Positions 1 through 7,479 of a stretch of DNA of 32,657 nucleotides are shown piece after piece. Where the stretch lies: positions 1 through 32,657 of the forward strand of contig JAVBOJ010000052.1 in assembly GCA_031550755.1 (NCBI GenBank), given 5' to 3'. The first letter of the stretch is position 1. Every line of letters starts with the position of its first letter. The position numbers and the translations under genes were made by a program. The notes under the pieces were generated by a model. It searched no databases and was not told the DNA's origin. It saw only the letters and a list, made by a program, of their open reading frames with translations. This DNA comes from JAVBOJ01 sp031550755 (GTDB lineage: Bacteria; Bacillota; Clostridia; Oscillospirales; UBA929).

Positions 1-3000
1 GCGGGAATAGAGGATACACACCCGGTCGCCCGCCATCTGGCTGATGACGCAGCGGTATTGCGTGCCGCTGCTGCCAACGGGCACCGTCGGGATGATGAGC
101 TGCTCCGTGCGGGCGGACGCGTCCGTGAGACGTGTCCATCCGTCGGGCCCGTAGCGCTCCCATTGGTATTCCACACGGCCCCCGCCCGGCGCGCCGGCGA
201 CGGTGACGGAAAACGCCGCGTCATTGCCGGCGCGCACCGACAAATCCTTCGGATGCTCAAGGATCACCGGTGTGTTGGCGTCGGGCGGCGTATAGGCGGT
301 GACGATGTTCGAATACGGCCCGAGCTTCGGCATGTTATCCGAGTAGTCAAACGCGGCGATCGCGTAGTGATACTCGCTCTCCGGCTTGCAGCTTGTGTCC
401 ACATAGGTGTATCCGCCGTTTACCATGTCGGTGCCCATGACGGTGGCCAGCGGGTAGTAGGTGCCCGACTGATAGCGGGACAGCACATAGTACATGGGAA
501 TCTCTCCGCGCGGCGACCAGCCGAGGGTCACCGAGTGGGTGGTGGTGTCCTTGACGTGCAGGCTCAGGGGCGCTTTGGGCAGGGAGGAGACGTTTTTGAC
601 AAGGTAGCTCAGCACCGGACAGTCCTTTCCGTCCAGCTCTCCCATCCAGGAGCCGAACAGCCACTGGAAGGAGTATTCGGCCACCTTGTCGGGCGGAATG
701 TCGGCTACCGTACCCTCAAAGGTCTGCCCCTCAAAGCTGGTCCAGCTGTGGCCGCCCGTGTATTCAATCCCCACGCTGGCGCCCAGCACGAAGCCGCCCA
801 CATTGATCTCGCCCTCCGCCCCTACGCCGGCGCCCCATGTGACGCCGTTGGTCGTGGAATCGGACGCCTCAATGCTCTGGGTCACAAGGCCGCCGGCGCT
901 GCCCACGCGGATATAGCCCTGCGTGTCCACATCGCCCGCGCCCACGGCCTTGCCGGCCGACCATGTGTCGTTCGGCTTGGCGTTGGAATAGGTTGACGGG
1001 TCGCCGGCGGTGGAAGTCAGAAGTTTTTTGGAGATAAGCTCCCAGCCGGATTGCCCGGCCACCGTGTCATATTGCGCCACGGTCATCTGGGTGATCTGCG
1101 GCGTTTGCGGCACGTCGATGACGGTGGGTGACCAGCGATTGGTGTCCCGGTTCCAAATCTCGTAATAATAGCGTATGTACGGGGTCATGCTCAGCGCCAC
1201 CGTATCCTCGCCGCCCGACATAAAGGTCAGGCTGTAGGTGGTGGTCTTTTCGGTCGAGCGCGCGTATCCGGCACTGATGCTGGCCGTGATTTTGCCCGAG
1301 ACCGATCCGAGCTTGATGACGACGCTGAGCTCCTGCTCAAAGCCTACCGACATGCTGGCATTGACGCTCAGGCTGTGTTCCTCGCTGGAGGAGGAGCCCT
1401 TGGTTTTTGTGATGGTCGTCCACCCGGTGTCTCCGTTCAGCTCCTCAAAATAGGGCGGAGCCTGCAGCACGGCGATGACATTGGGGTCGCTGAAGTAAAA
1501 ATCGGCCGGCTGGTTGGCAAAGCGCATCAGCCGGGAGTCATCGTCCACGTCGGGTGCCGCCACCGAGAGGGAAGCCATATCCCTGTTGCCGTTGCCTACA
1601 CGGTCGTAGGAAAAGTCCACGCCGGTGATTTTGGTCTTGGATTCGTTGCCGACGGCTTGATCGCCCGTCAGCGTGTAGTTGAGCGCACCCACAAAGGTGT
1701 TGAAATCCTGATAGCTTTCCCGCTTGACAATATAGCTGAAAATAAGCTGTTCCTTGCCGAAGGGGTTGTCGTCAAAGATGCCGGCCACGGCTTCCATGAC
1801 ATTGCGGTTTTTGGTGGAGGTGCAGAGAGCGTCCATCCGGCCGAGCGGCACGCCGTAACGCACCTTGAAAAGGGTGTTGTTGGCGATCATTTTGGCGACG
1901 CCGCCCATCAACTTTTTGTCGGGAGTGCCGGAATAGTCGGGATAGGCCGTCGTGAGGACATCGATGCCGTAATCCGAGGTGGAGCCGAGCACCATGACAA
2001 TTCCGCCCATGAAAATAGAGTCGGCGAGGCCGCTGCCGCGTTCGGCAAAACAGGTGACGGTCAGCGGCTGTTGCACGACATCGTATGTATTGTTGTTGTT
2101 CCACCATCCGCCGATGAGGTTGAAGGTGTCTTTGTAATCGTCCTCATCCATGGAAATCCACTGGCCGGGCCGGGCCGTCGCGTATGTTTTCGTTTCCGGA
2201 TCGTAGGTGAGGTAGGTGGTCAGATACTCGTCGGCGGACAGATCCCAGCCGTTGTCGTCGGTGATGTCCTCCTCCTCCAGCCGGTAACCGCCGACCACAA
2301 CCTCCTCGATGCCGTCGTCGTTGATGTCGCCCGTGCCCACGCCGGCAAACATCATGGTTTCATATTTGATATCGGCGTTTTTGTCTATGTTCTTGTTGAC
2401 GTCATAGGAGGACAGCCAGTTCCACTGCATTTTGCTGACGCTGAGGACGCGGCCGGCCGTCAGCGGCGCGGTGTAGCAGGCCACGCGGGGGGCGATGTCG
2501 TCCTCGACGTGCAGCTTGGGGCCCACCTTGCGGTCATCCACTTCGCGGGAATAGTTGATGCCGACGATCAGGTCGTCCGGCGCGTCCACGGCGTCGTGCC
2601 GCGCGGTGGCCAGACTGACCGCCGGAAATTCATACTTGTTTTCCCACGTAAATTTGGTAATGGAGTTGGTGCCCCAGAAATTCATGCTCTCGCCGGACAG
2701 GTAATAGATGCTGGCATTGCCCGCATAGGTCAGCGAGAGGCCACTCGGCGCTTTTGACACCTTGTAGAAATACACCATCGGGTCGGCCTGAGAAGAGATC
2801 CAGGGGACATAGACGGCCAGCTCGTCCTTGTTGTCGCCGTCATAGTCGCCCGCCGTAATCGACAAATACGCACCGGCCTGATTGGGGAAAATCTCAAAGG
2901 GCACATAGCCCAGCGAAATGGTGCTTTGTCCGAGGCTCGACTCATCGGCCTTGATTACCCGCAAGGATAGGGTCGTGTAGTTACCGCCGCTGCTGGCGGT

Positions 3001-3474
3001 AACAATATTGCCGTAGACCTGCGCCACATAGTTTGGCTTGCCGCTGGACTCCGGGTCAAAGGCCACGCTGCGCATAAAGTCGCTCGCGGGGGGTGCGGTG
3101 ATGGTCGACGCGCTCCCGGAGCCCAGCGCAGACTCTCCATTGCCCTTGTTGAGCTTGATGTCGTTGTAAAGGGTATTCGCCTGACCGGTATATACGCCTT
3201 TGTTGCGCTCGCCGCTGGTGACAAGGAGCTCGGGAATGGTGGTCAGGCTGACTGTACTCTTCCCGTAGGGCGCGGTGCCGTCGCCCATGACCTGCTTGAT
3301 GCCTTCCGCGTTGGTGTCGAAGCCGAGCTGCCGGAGCGTGGCGTCGCTCACCTTGCCGATGGAGCCGGAGGTCTCCGCGGCCATGGCGACGGGCACCATA
3401 ATGGTCGGCACCAGCGTCACCACAAAGCAAATAACCAAGAGCAGACTTACAGATTTGACCAGTCTCTTCTTCAT
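1..3474 (-). CDS. Large secreted multidomain protein (FG-GAP-like, beta-hairpin segments, FN3, Ig-like), 3' end off window
   Basis: One frame stays open from an ATG at 3474 to base 1, giving at least 1,158 residues without a stop, so the C-terminus lies outside the window. The start has a GGAGGAG site about 8 bases upstream, then KKR and a hydrophobic run ending at an AMA-A cleavage-like site near residue 31: a signal peptide. FG-GAP/VCBS-like calcium-loop motifs occur near residues 203-218 (GDYDGDNKDELAVY) and 376-395 (GDINDDGIEEVVVGG). Residues 692-752 and 877-920 are Ser/Thr/Gly-rich alternating beta stretches resembling the membrane-inserting hairpins of aerolysin/ETX-type pore formers; this is only a pattern resemblance. 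A fibronectin type III domain (about 965-1062) and an Ig-like domain with a C-x(n)-W-like core (about 1063-1158) follow. Anchoring or S-layer domains would be in the missing part. It probably acts at the cell surface; its ligand is unknown. Confidence 0.85.
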   Translation of the reverse strand, partial: MKKRLVKSVSLLLVICFVVTLVPTIMVPVAMAAETSGSIGKVSDATLRQLGFDTNAEGIKQVMGDGTAPYGKSTVSLTTIPELLVTSGERNKGVYTGQANTLYNDIKLNKGNGESALGSGSASTITAPPASDFMRSVAFDPESSGKPNYVAQVYGNIVTASSGGNYTTLSLRVIKADESSLGQSTISLGYVPFEIFPNQAGAYLSITAGDYDGDNKDELAVYVPWISSQADPMVYFYKVSKAPSGLSLTYAGNASIYYLSGESMNFWGTNSITKFTWENKYEFPAVSLATARHDAVDAPDDLIVGINYSREVDDRKVGPKLHVEDDIAPRVACYTAPLTAGRVLSVSKMQWNWLSSYDVNKNIDKNADIKYETMMFAGVGTGDINDDGIEEVVVGGYRLEEEDITDDNGWDLSADEYLTTYLTYDPETKTYATARPGQWISMDEDDYKDTFNLIGGWWNNNNTYDVVQQPLTVTCFAERGSGLADSIFMGGIVMVLGSTSDYGIDVLTTAYPDYSGTPDKKLMGGVAKMIANNTLFKVRYGVPLGRMDALCTSTKNRNVMEAVAGIFDDNPFGKEQLIFSYIVKRESYQDFNTFVGALNYTLTGDQAVGNESKTKITGVDFSYDRVGNGNRDMASLSVAAPDVDDDSRLMRFANQPADFYFSDPNVIAVLQAPPYFEELNGDTGWTTITKTKGSSSSEEHSLSVNASMSVGFEQELSVVIKLGSVSGKITASISAGYARSTEKTTTYSLTFMSGGEDTVALSMTPYIRYYYEIWNRDTNRWSPTVIDVPQTPQITQMTVAQYDTVAGQSGWELISKKLLTSTAGDPSTYSNAKPNDTWSAGKAVGAGDVDTQGYIRVGSAGGLVTQSIEASDSTTNGVTWGAGVGAEGEINVGGFVLGASVGIEYTGGHSWTSFEGQTFEGTVADIPPDKVAEYSFQWLFGSWMGELDGKDCPVLSYLVKNVSSLPKAPLSLHVKDTTTHSVTLGWSPRGEIPMYYVLSRYQSGTYYPLATVMGTDMVNGGYTYVDTSCKPESEYHYAIAAFDYSDNMPKLGPYSNIVTAYTPPDANTPVILEHPKDLSVRAGNDAAFSVTVAGAPGGGRVEYQWERYGPDGWTRLTDASARTEQLIIPTVPVGSSGTQYRCVISQMAGDRVCILYSR

Positions 3475-3520
3475 TTGTTTTCTCCTCCTCTATATTGGGG
3501 GCACTACAGATTGACCGCGA

Positions 3521-3821
3521 TCACGACGAAAACAGTTTTTCTCTTGGGCGCTTCGTACAAATGAGGGCGAGGATGAGGCCGGGGACAGGGGTGTCCGCAC
3601 GGGGAAGCAAAGCCCCGTCGGCGCGTGTCCGCGCCATTGTCCCCCGGCGCGCGCGGAAAAGGAGATCCCCTGCACAGGATCGCTCTCCGTGCATCGGGCG
3701 GGGCGGCCAACGCCAGAAAAGCCCCGCACAGGAGGCAAAAACGGTGCTGCGCGCGCAGCTGTTTGAATTGCAGCAGCGCGGCGCGGCGCAGGATTTCCGC
3801 CGCCGTCTCTTTTTCATCCAT
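3521..3821 (-). pseudogene. Frameshifted paralogue of the small two-TM protein at 4593
   Basis: An ATG at 3821 with a GGGGGAG ribosome site opens a frame starting MDEKETAAEILRRAALL and continuing LLCGAFLALA, which matches the N-terminus of the small membrane protein encoded at 4593 (MDEQALVREVLYRAAAL, then MLSGAACLV). The matching C-terminus (GLILALICTKRPREK against GVVFTLFCVKRRDRK) lies in a different frame, ending at 3521, with a net shift of one base between the halves. The total length (about 300 bases) is close to the intact copy (312 bases). The middle is not recognisable in any frame. I read it as a decayed or frameshifted gene copy; a sequencing or assembly error in the G/C runs around 3640-3650 is the main alternative. 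It lies 47 bases upstream of the big secreted-protein gene on the same strand and could be in its transcript. Confidence 0.5.
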
Positions 3822-3855
3822 GGCGATCTCCCCCGTTCTCATTTCAATTTTCCGC

Positions 3856-3895
3856 ATTATATTAGAGTCCGGAAACGTCAAATTTTCTCACGGTT
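3856..3895 (-). promoter_or_regulatory. Candidate divergent promoter region for the minus-strand genes
   Basis: On the minus strand there is a TATAAT hexamer (3856-3861) without a convincing -35. Slightly upstream, an AAC (3893-3895) and a CGT (3875-3877) are separated by 15 bases, which is close to the AAC-N16-CGT arrangement of ECF sigma promoters. If real, the neighbouring sigma factor could drive the decayed copy and the secreted protein. This is a weak match. Confidence 0.25.
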
Positions 3896-3975
3896 CTGCA
3901 AGATTTTTATGCAATTTGCACATGGACAACTGTGACAGTCTGATAATAAAGACATAGGCAAACGGGGTTTTCGTG

Positions 3976-3984
3976 TGTTATAAT
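3976..3984 (+). promoter_or_regulatory. Extended -10 promoter for the ECF sigma operon
   Basis: TGtTATAAT is a perfect extended -10 element about 38 bases before the GTG start of the sigma gene. No good -35 hexamer lies 17 bases upstream, as is common for extended -10 promoters. Confidence 0.55.
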
Positions 3985-4021
3985 AGAGATGTAGAAAAAA
4001 CAAGCTGTACGCGGGGAAGAG

Positions 4022-4606
4022 GTGAGCGCCTTGCCGCACCCGGAATCGACAAAAGACGCGGGCGAGAACTGTTATTTACGATTTCTCGACGGGGACGAAG
4101 AGGGCTTGCGGGAGCTCATCACCCTCTATCGGGAGAGCCTGACAAGGTTCATCAATGTCGTTGTGCGCAACCGGGCGGAGGCGGAGGATCTGATGATCGA
4201 CGCCTTTGCGCAGCTGGTGGTCAGCCGGAGCTTCGCGGGGCGCTCGTCGCTGAAAACGTATCTGTTCCAAATCGGCCGCAATCTGGCGCTGAAGCATGTG
4301 AAAAAGCAGACAAAAAAGGATACAGTGCCTTTTGACGACTGCAAACAATTCTCCGCCGACGACCAGTCCGTGGAATCGGACCTTTTACATAAGGAGACAA
4401 AGCGGGCGCTGTACGCGGGCATTGTCTCGCTGAAGCCCGAATACCGCGATGTGCTTTACATGCAGTATTTTGAGGAAATGGACACCGAGGAAATCGCCCG
4501 GATCCTGAATAAAACGAAAAAACAGGTGGGCAATCTGGCGTTTCGCGCCAAGGCGGCGCTCAAGAAAAAACTGGAAAGCGAGGGGATTACGGATGCCCAT
4601 GGATGA
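4022..4606 (+). CDS. ECF-family RNA polymerase sigma factor
   Basis: About 190 residues, the usual length for an extracytoplasmic-function sigma factor. Region 2 covers roughly residues 18-68 (YLRFLDGDEEGLRELITLY through AEAEDLMIDAFAQLV, with the typical acidic EDL/DAF helix). Region 4 covers about 140-188 (YRDVLYMQYFEEMDTEEIARIL, then the recognition helix KTKKQVGNLAFRAKAALKKKL). No region 1.1 or 3 is present. The start is either the GTG at 4022 or the in-frame TTG at 4031; the AGAGGTGAG Shine-Dalgarno is better spaced for the TTG. The stop overlaps the next gene's start, so the two are translationally coupled. The expected role is to redirect polymerase in response to an envelope signal, with the downstream membrane proteins holding or releasing it (inference). 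Confidence 0.9.
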   Translation: MSALPHPESTKDAGENCYLRFLDGDEEGLRELITLYRESLTRFINVVVRNRAEAEDLMIDAFAQLVVSRSFAGRSSLKTYLFQIGRNLALKHVKKQTKKDTVPFDDCKQFSADDQSVESDLLHKETKRALYAGIVSLKPEYRDVLYMQYFEEMDTEEIARILNKTKKQVGNLAFRAKAALKKKLESEGITDAHG

Positions 4607-4904
4607 ACAGGCTTTGGTGCGAGAGGTGCTGTACCGGGCCGCCGCGCTGCGCGCGGTGCGGGAAAAGCGCGCGACCCGGATTCTGGCGATGTTGAGCGGT
4701 GCAGCGTGTCTGGTGTTTGTTGTCGCCCTTTCCCTGCTGCTTTCCCATGCTTCGCCCGCGGAACAGACATCTCTCGCCGCGCCTTACAACGCGGGTCTTT
4801 CGTCTGACGCCGCTTGGGGCGGCTATGCGCTCATCGGCGTTGTGGCCTTTGCCCTCGGCGTGGTGTTTACGCTGTTTTGCGTGAAACGCCGCGACCGGAA
4901 GTAG
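4593..4904 (+). CDS. Small two-TM membrane protein, candidate anti-sigma/sigma-regulatory partner
   Basis: 103 residues. A charged N-terminal cytoplasmic segment (MDEQALVREVLYRAAALRAVREKRATR) precedes a membrane helix at about 31-51, an extracytoplasmic loop of about 25 residues, and a second helix at about 77-96 followed by VKRRDRK. The ATG at 4593 has GAGGGG about 7 bases upstream; a second ATG at 4599 is possible. The reading frame overlaps the end of the sigma gene by 14 bases, the classical position of an anti-sigma gene. No zinc-binding HxxxCxxC anti-sigma signature is present, so the anti-sigma role is inferred from position and topology alone. A frameshifted paralogue lies at 3521-3821 on the other side of the sigma promoter. 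Confidence 0.75.
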   Translation: MPMDEQALVREVLYRAAALRAVREKRATRILAMLSGAACLVFVVALSLLLSHASPAEQTSLAAPYNAGLSSDAAWGGYALIGVVAFALGVVFTLFCVKRRDRK

Positions 4905-4916
4905 CGCGGTGGGGGT

Positions 4917-5555
4917 ATGAACTTCGATCAGGTTTCTTCCCTCATACAGCTGCTCACGTTCGCCGCGCTGGCGATCTGGGCGGTGCGCAGCGCCATGCGC
5001 CGATCCCTTGTTTGGCTGTACTGGCTGATCTTCGGCGCGTTTACCTGTTTTGTCCTGGGCAATGCGTTCTGGATTTTGCATATCAGCATCGCGGGAGATT
5101 GGCCCTCGGGCTTTTCCTGCGCGGATTTGTCGTACATCGGGTTTTACTGCTTCCTCCTGTCCGCCCAGACCGGCATCATCCACGGCTGGACAAGCGGCCA
5201 GCGGCAAGCCGCGGAAGAAACCCGGTCTCTCGCCCTGATTGCCCCCGCTGTCGTTATACTCTTTCATGCGGTGTATTATTTCGTGGCGGGCGGACTTTTC
5301 AGCAATATTGTCTACGGCGCGGTACTTTCGGTTTTTAGCTATTACACCTGCTGGGCGTTTTTGGCCGGGCTGCGCGCCCGCGTCATGTTCCCGCTGTTTT
5401 CGTTCCATGCCGTGATTATTGTAGCCCTTGTCCTGGCGCTGCTTGTTTTTCTGGTGTCCTCTTTCGGCTGGGATAACGTCTATTATGCGCTTTCCTTCGC
5501 GGGGATGATTGTGCTGTGTACCCTGCCGCGCTTTACAAAGGATGTGACAGCATGA
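4917..5555 (+). CDS. Multi-TM membrane protein, sensor-like, function unknown
   Basis: 212 residues with six or seven hydrophobic helices (roughly 7-25, 31-54, 68-85, 104-125, 128-148, 155-183, 188-205). The segment SCADLSYIGFYCFLL after helix 2 resembles the 'DL.Y...Y..LL' pattern seen in 7-TM sensory domains fused to bacterial signalling enzymes. Here no enzymatic domain is attached, so it could be a stand-alone membrane sensor for the sigma circuit (inference). It starts at an ATG with a GGTGGGGG site 12 bases after the small protein's stop. Its stop overlaps the protease start as ATGA, so the gene is firmly part of the operon. I do not recognise a named family. Confidence 0.75.
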   Translation: MNFDQVSSLIQLLTFAALAIWAVRSAMRRSLVWLYWLIFGAFTCFVLGNAFWILHISIAGDWPSGFSCADLSYIGFYCFLLSAQTGIIHGWTSGQRQAAEETRSLALIAPAVVILFHAVYYFVAGGLFSNIVYGAVLSVFSYYTCWAFLAGLRARVMFPLFSFHAVIIVALVLALLVFLVSSFGWDNVYYALSFAGMIVLCTLPRFTKDVTA

Positions 5556-6208
5556 TTTATGTGGAAAATATCTATCTCTGTCTTTCGCCGCCGATTCTCA
5601 TCGCGTTTTTTCTGCTGCGCGGCGAGGTGCGGCGCTTCAGCGGCTTTTTTTTGGTGGGGCTCACTGTCTGCCTGTTGTCGTCCTATATCAACAGCTTTCT
5701 CTGCGGCGTCTCGGGCATGACGCCCGATGAGGCCATCGTCAAGCTGACGCCGCTGTGCGAGGAAATCCTCAAGGCGTTGCCGGTCTTTATGTACGCCGCC
5801 GTATGGTCATGGAAGCCGGAGCAGATTACGACCTCCGCCATGGCCACGGGGCTGGGGTTTGCCACCTTTGAAAATGTCTTTTATATCTCCCAGTACGGCG
5901 CGGACAACCTGTTTTTCGCGCTGGTGCGCGGGGTGTCGGCGGGCATTATGCACGCGGTTTGCGCCGCCATTTTGGGATACGGCTTAGTGCTCGTCAGCCG
6001 GCACAGGGCGTTTGTGTTCAGCGGCAGCCTGGGGCTGCTGTGTCTTTCCTCGGTGTTTCACGCGACCTACAATCTTTTGGCCGCGGCGGACGGTGCGTGG
6101 CGCATCTCCGGATTTTTCCTGCCCGTGCTGGGCGCTGTTGCGTTGCTGCCTCTGGTGCGGCGTCCGTTATTTGATCCAGGCAAGCCGGCGGCCAAGGAGT
6201 CGCCGTGA
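5552..6208 (+). CDS. PrsW-like intramembrane/membrane metalloprotease
   Basis: 218 residues from the ATG at 5552, which overlaps the preceding stop. About seven membrane helices carry the PrsW/CPBP-superfamily pattern: a Glu pair E70-E71 in CEEILKALP, FENVFY with E107, H134 in IMHAVCA and H170 in SVFHATYN. These Glu/His residues are the presumed metal-binding and catalytic set of this superfamily. In Bacillus subtilis, PrsW makes the first cut in the anti-sigma factor RsiW and so frees sigma-W. Finding such a protease as the last gene of a sigma-factor operon strongly suggests that its substrate is the operon's own small membrane protein (inference). An in-frame upstream start exists at 5516, but it would overlap the previous gene by 40 bases and lacks a ribosome site. 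Confidence 0.8.
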   Translation: MIYVENIYLCLSPPILIAFFLLRGEVRRFSGFFLVGLTVCLLSSYINSFLCGVSGMTPDEAIVKLTPLCEEILKALPVFMYAAVWSWKPEQITTSAMATGLGFATFENVFYISQYGADNLFFALVRGVSAGIMHAVCAAILGYGLVLVSRHRAFVFSGSLGLLCLSSVFHATYNLLAAADGAWRISGFFLPVLGAVALLPLVRRPLFDPGKPAAKESP

Positions 6209-6298
6209 GGAGGGAATGGGTGTGCCTTCCGTGATCGATAGAGGAAAGGGACATTCTTCTGCCGGCCGCCCCTGCCAACGCCCGGAACAACGAAACAC

Positions 6299-6327
6299 TT
6301 GCGGTGGAACCGGCGCTGTGGTATGAT
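6299..6327 (+). promoter_or_regulatory. Sigma-A-type promoter of ilvE
   Basis: TTGCGG (6299-6304) and TATGAT (6322-6327) are separated by exactly 17 bases. The -10 lies 28 bases before the ATG at 6356 and just ahead of its AGGGGAGGA ribosome site. Confidence 0.6.
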
Positions 6328-6355
6328 AAAAAGAAAAACAGGGGAGGATATTTTC

Positions 6356-7420
6356 ATGCAGGAAATTTTGATAGAGCGCACAAAAACCGCAAAACAAAAG
6401 CCTGATTTTCACAATTTGGGGTTTGGACGCTACTTTTCAGACCATATGTTTCTTGCGAATCATACCAGGGGACGCGGATGGCATGATGCCCGCGTGGTGC
6501 CGTACGGGCCGTTTACGCTGGAGCCGGCCGCCATGGTGTTCCACTACGCGCAGGAATCCTTCGAGGGGCTCAAGGCCTATCGCGCACAGGACGGACGCAC
6601 GCTGCTGTTCCGTCCGATGGAAAACATCCGCCGCATGAACCGCACGCATGCCCGGCTGTGCATCCCGGAAATTGACGAGGGGCTGTATCTGGACGCCATC
6701 AAGGCCGTCATCAAAACCGATCTGGACTGGGTGCCGGCGCTGCCCGGCGCGTCGTTGTATATCCGTCCGTTTGTCATCGCCACCGACCCGTTTGTGGGCG
6801 TGCGCCCGTCGGACACCTATATATTTTGCATCATTCTCTCCCCGGTGGACGCTTATTATCCCGAGGGCATGGCGCCGGTCAAAATCCTCATTGAGACCGA
6901 GGATGTCCGCGCGGTGCGCGGCGGCACCGGCGAGGCCAAAACCGGCGGCAATTATGCCGCCACCCTGCGCGCCCAAGACCGCGCCAAGCGCGAGGGCTAT
7001 ACGCAGGTGCTGTGGCTGGACGGCCGTGAGCGTCGGTTTATTGAAGAGGTCGGCACCATGAACGTATTCTTTCAGGTGGACGGCACGGTTATCACCCCGT
7101 CGCTGGAGGGCTCCATCCTGCCCGGCGTCACCCGCAGCTCGGCCATCGCGCTGCTGTCCGACTGGGGCATCCCGGTGCAGGAGCGGCAGATCACGCTGGA
7201 GGAAATTGAGGCCGCCATCCGCGAAGGAAGGCTGGAGGAAGCCTTCGGCACAGGCACCGCCGCCGTCATCTCGCCCATCGGAGAGCTCAATGTCCGCGGC
7301 GAGAAGTATAAAATCAACAACGGACGGACCGGCCCCGTGGCGCAAAGGCTTTACGACGAGCTGACCGCCATCCAGTGGGGCGCGTCGCCCGACCGGTTCG
7401 GCTGGACGATGGAGATATAA
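6356..7420 (+). CDS. ilvE: Branched-chain amino acid aminotransferase
   Basis: 354 residues, the size of the larger BCAT class. It transfers the amino group between leucine, isoleucine or valine and 2-oxoglutarate, using PLP, in the last step of branched-chain synthesis. Visible signatures are HYAQESFEGLKAYR near the N-terminus, SLYIRPFV, the PLP-lysine motif GEAKTGGNYAATL (Lys about 195), EEVGTMNVFF and SLEGSILPGVTRSS, and AFGTGTAAVISPIG near the end. The ATG at 6356 is chosen because AGGGGAGGA lies 8 bases upstream; a longer frame from 6299 would begin inside the promoter. The stop at 7418-7420 is the left junction of the direct-repeat scar before the S66 gene. Confidence 0.93.
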   Translation: MQEILIERTKTAKQKPDFHNLGFGRYFSDHMFLANHTRGRGWHDARVVPYGPFTLEPAAMVFHYAQESFEGLKAYRAQDGRTLLFRPMENIRRMNRTHARLCIPEIDEGLYLDAIKAVIKTDLDWVPALPGASLYIRPFVIATDPFVGVRPSDTYIFCIILSPVDAYYPEGMAPVKILIETEDVRAVRGGTGEAKTGGNYAATLRAQDRAKREGYTQVLWLDGRERRFIEEVGTMNVFFQVDGTVITPSLEGSILPGVTRSSAIALLSDWGIPVQERQITLEEIEAAIREGRLEEAFGTGTAAVISPIGELNVRGEKYKINNGRTGPVAQRLYDELTAIQWGASPDRFGWTMEI

Positions 7421-7455
7421 CCACGCCGTGCGTCTGGACAAAGGACTTGCGATAC
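7419..7455 (+). repeat. Left copy of rsuA 5'-end duplication (insertion scar)
   Basis: Bases 7419-7442 are identical to 8498-8521, and after a short divergent stretch GCGATAC matches again (to 7455 and 8535). The copy includes the rsuA GTG codon (7428-7430) and would encode MRLDKGLAIQL before a stop, so it is a dead stub of the rsuA start left immediately after ilvE. Its other half lies just past the S66 gene. Confidence 0.85.
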
Positions 7456-7479
7456 AGTTGTGAGGGGACGTGGCAAGGT

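Noticed and set aside
1375..2757. 460-residue plus-strand frame inside the left-edge gene
   Set aside because: The minus frame carries signal peptide, FG-GAP-like and FN3 features; the plus frame is its complement with no ribosome site.
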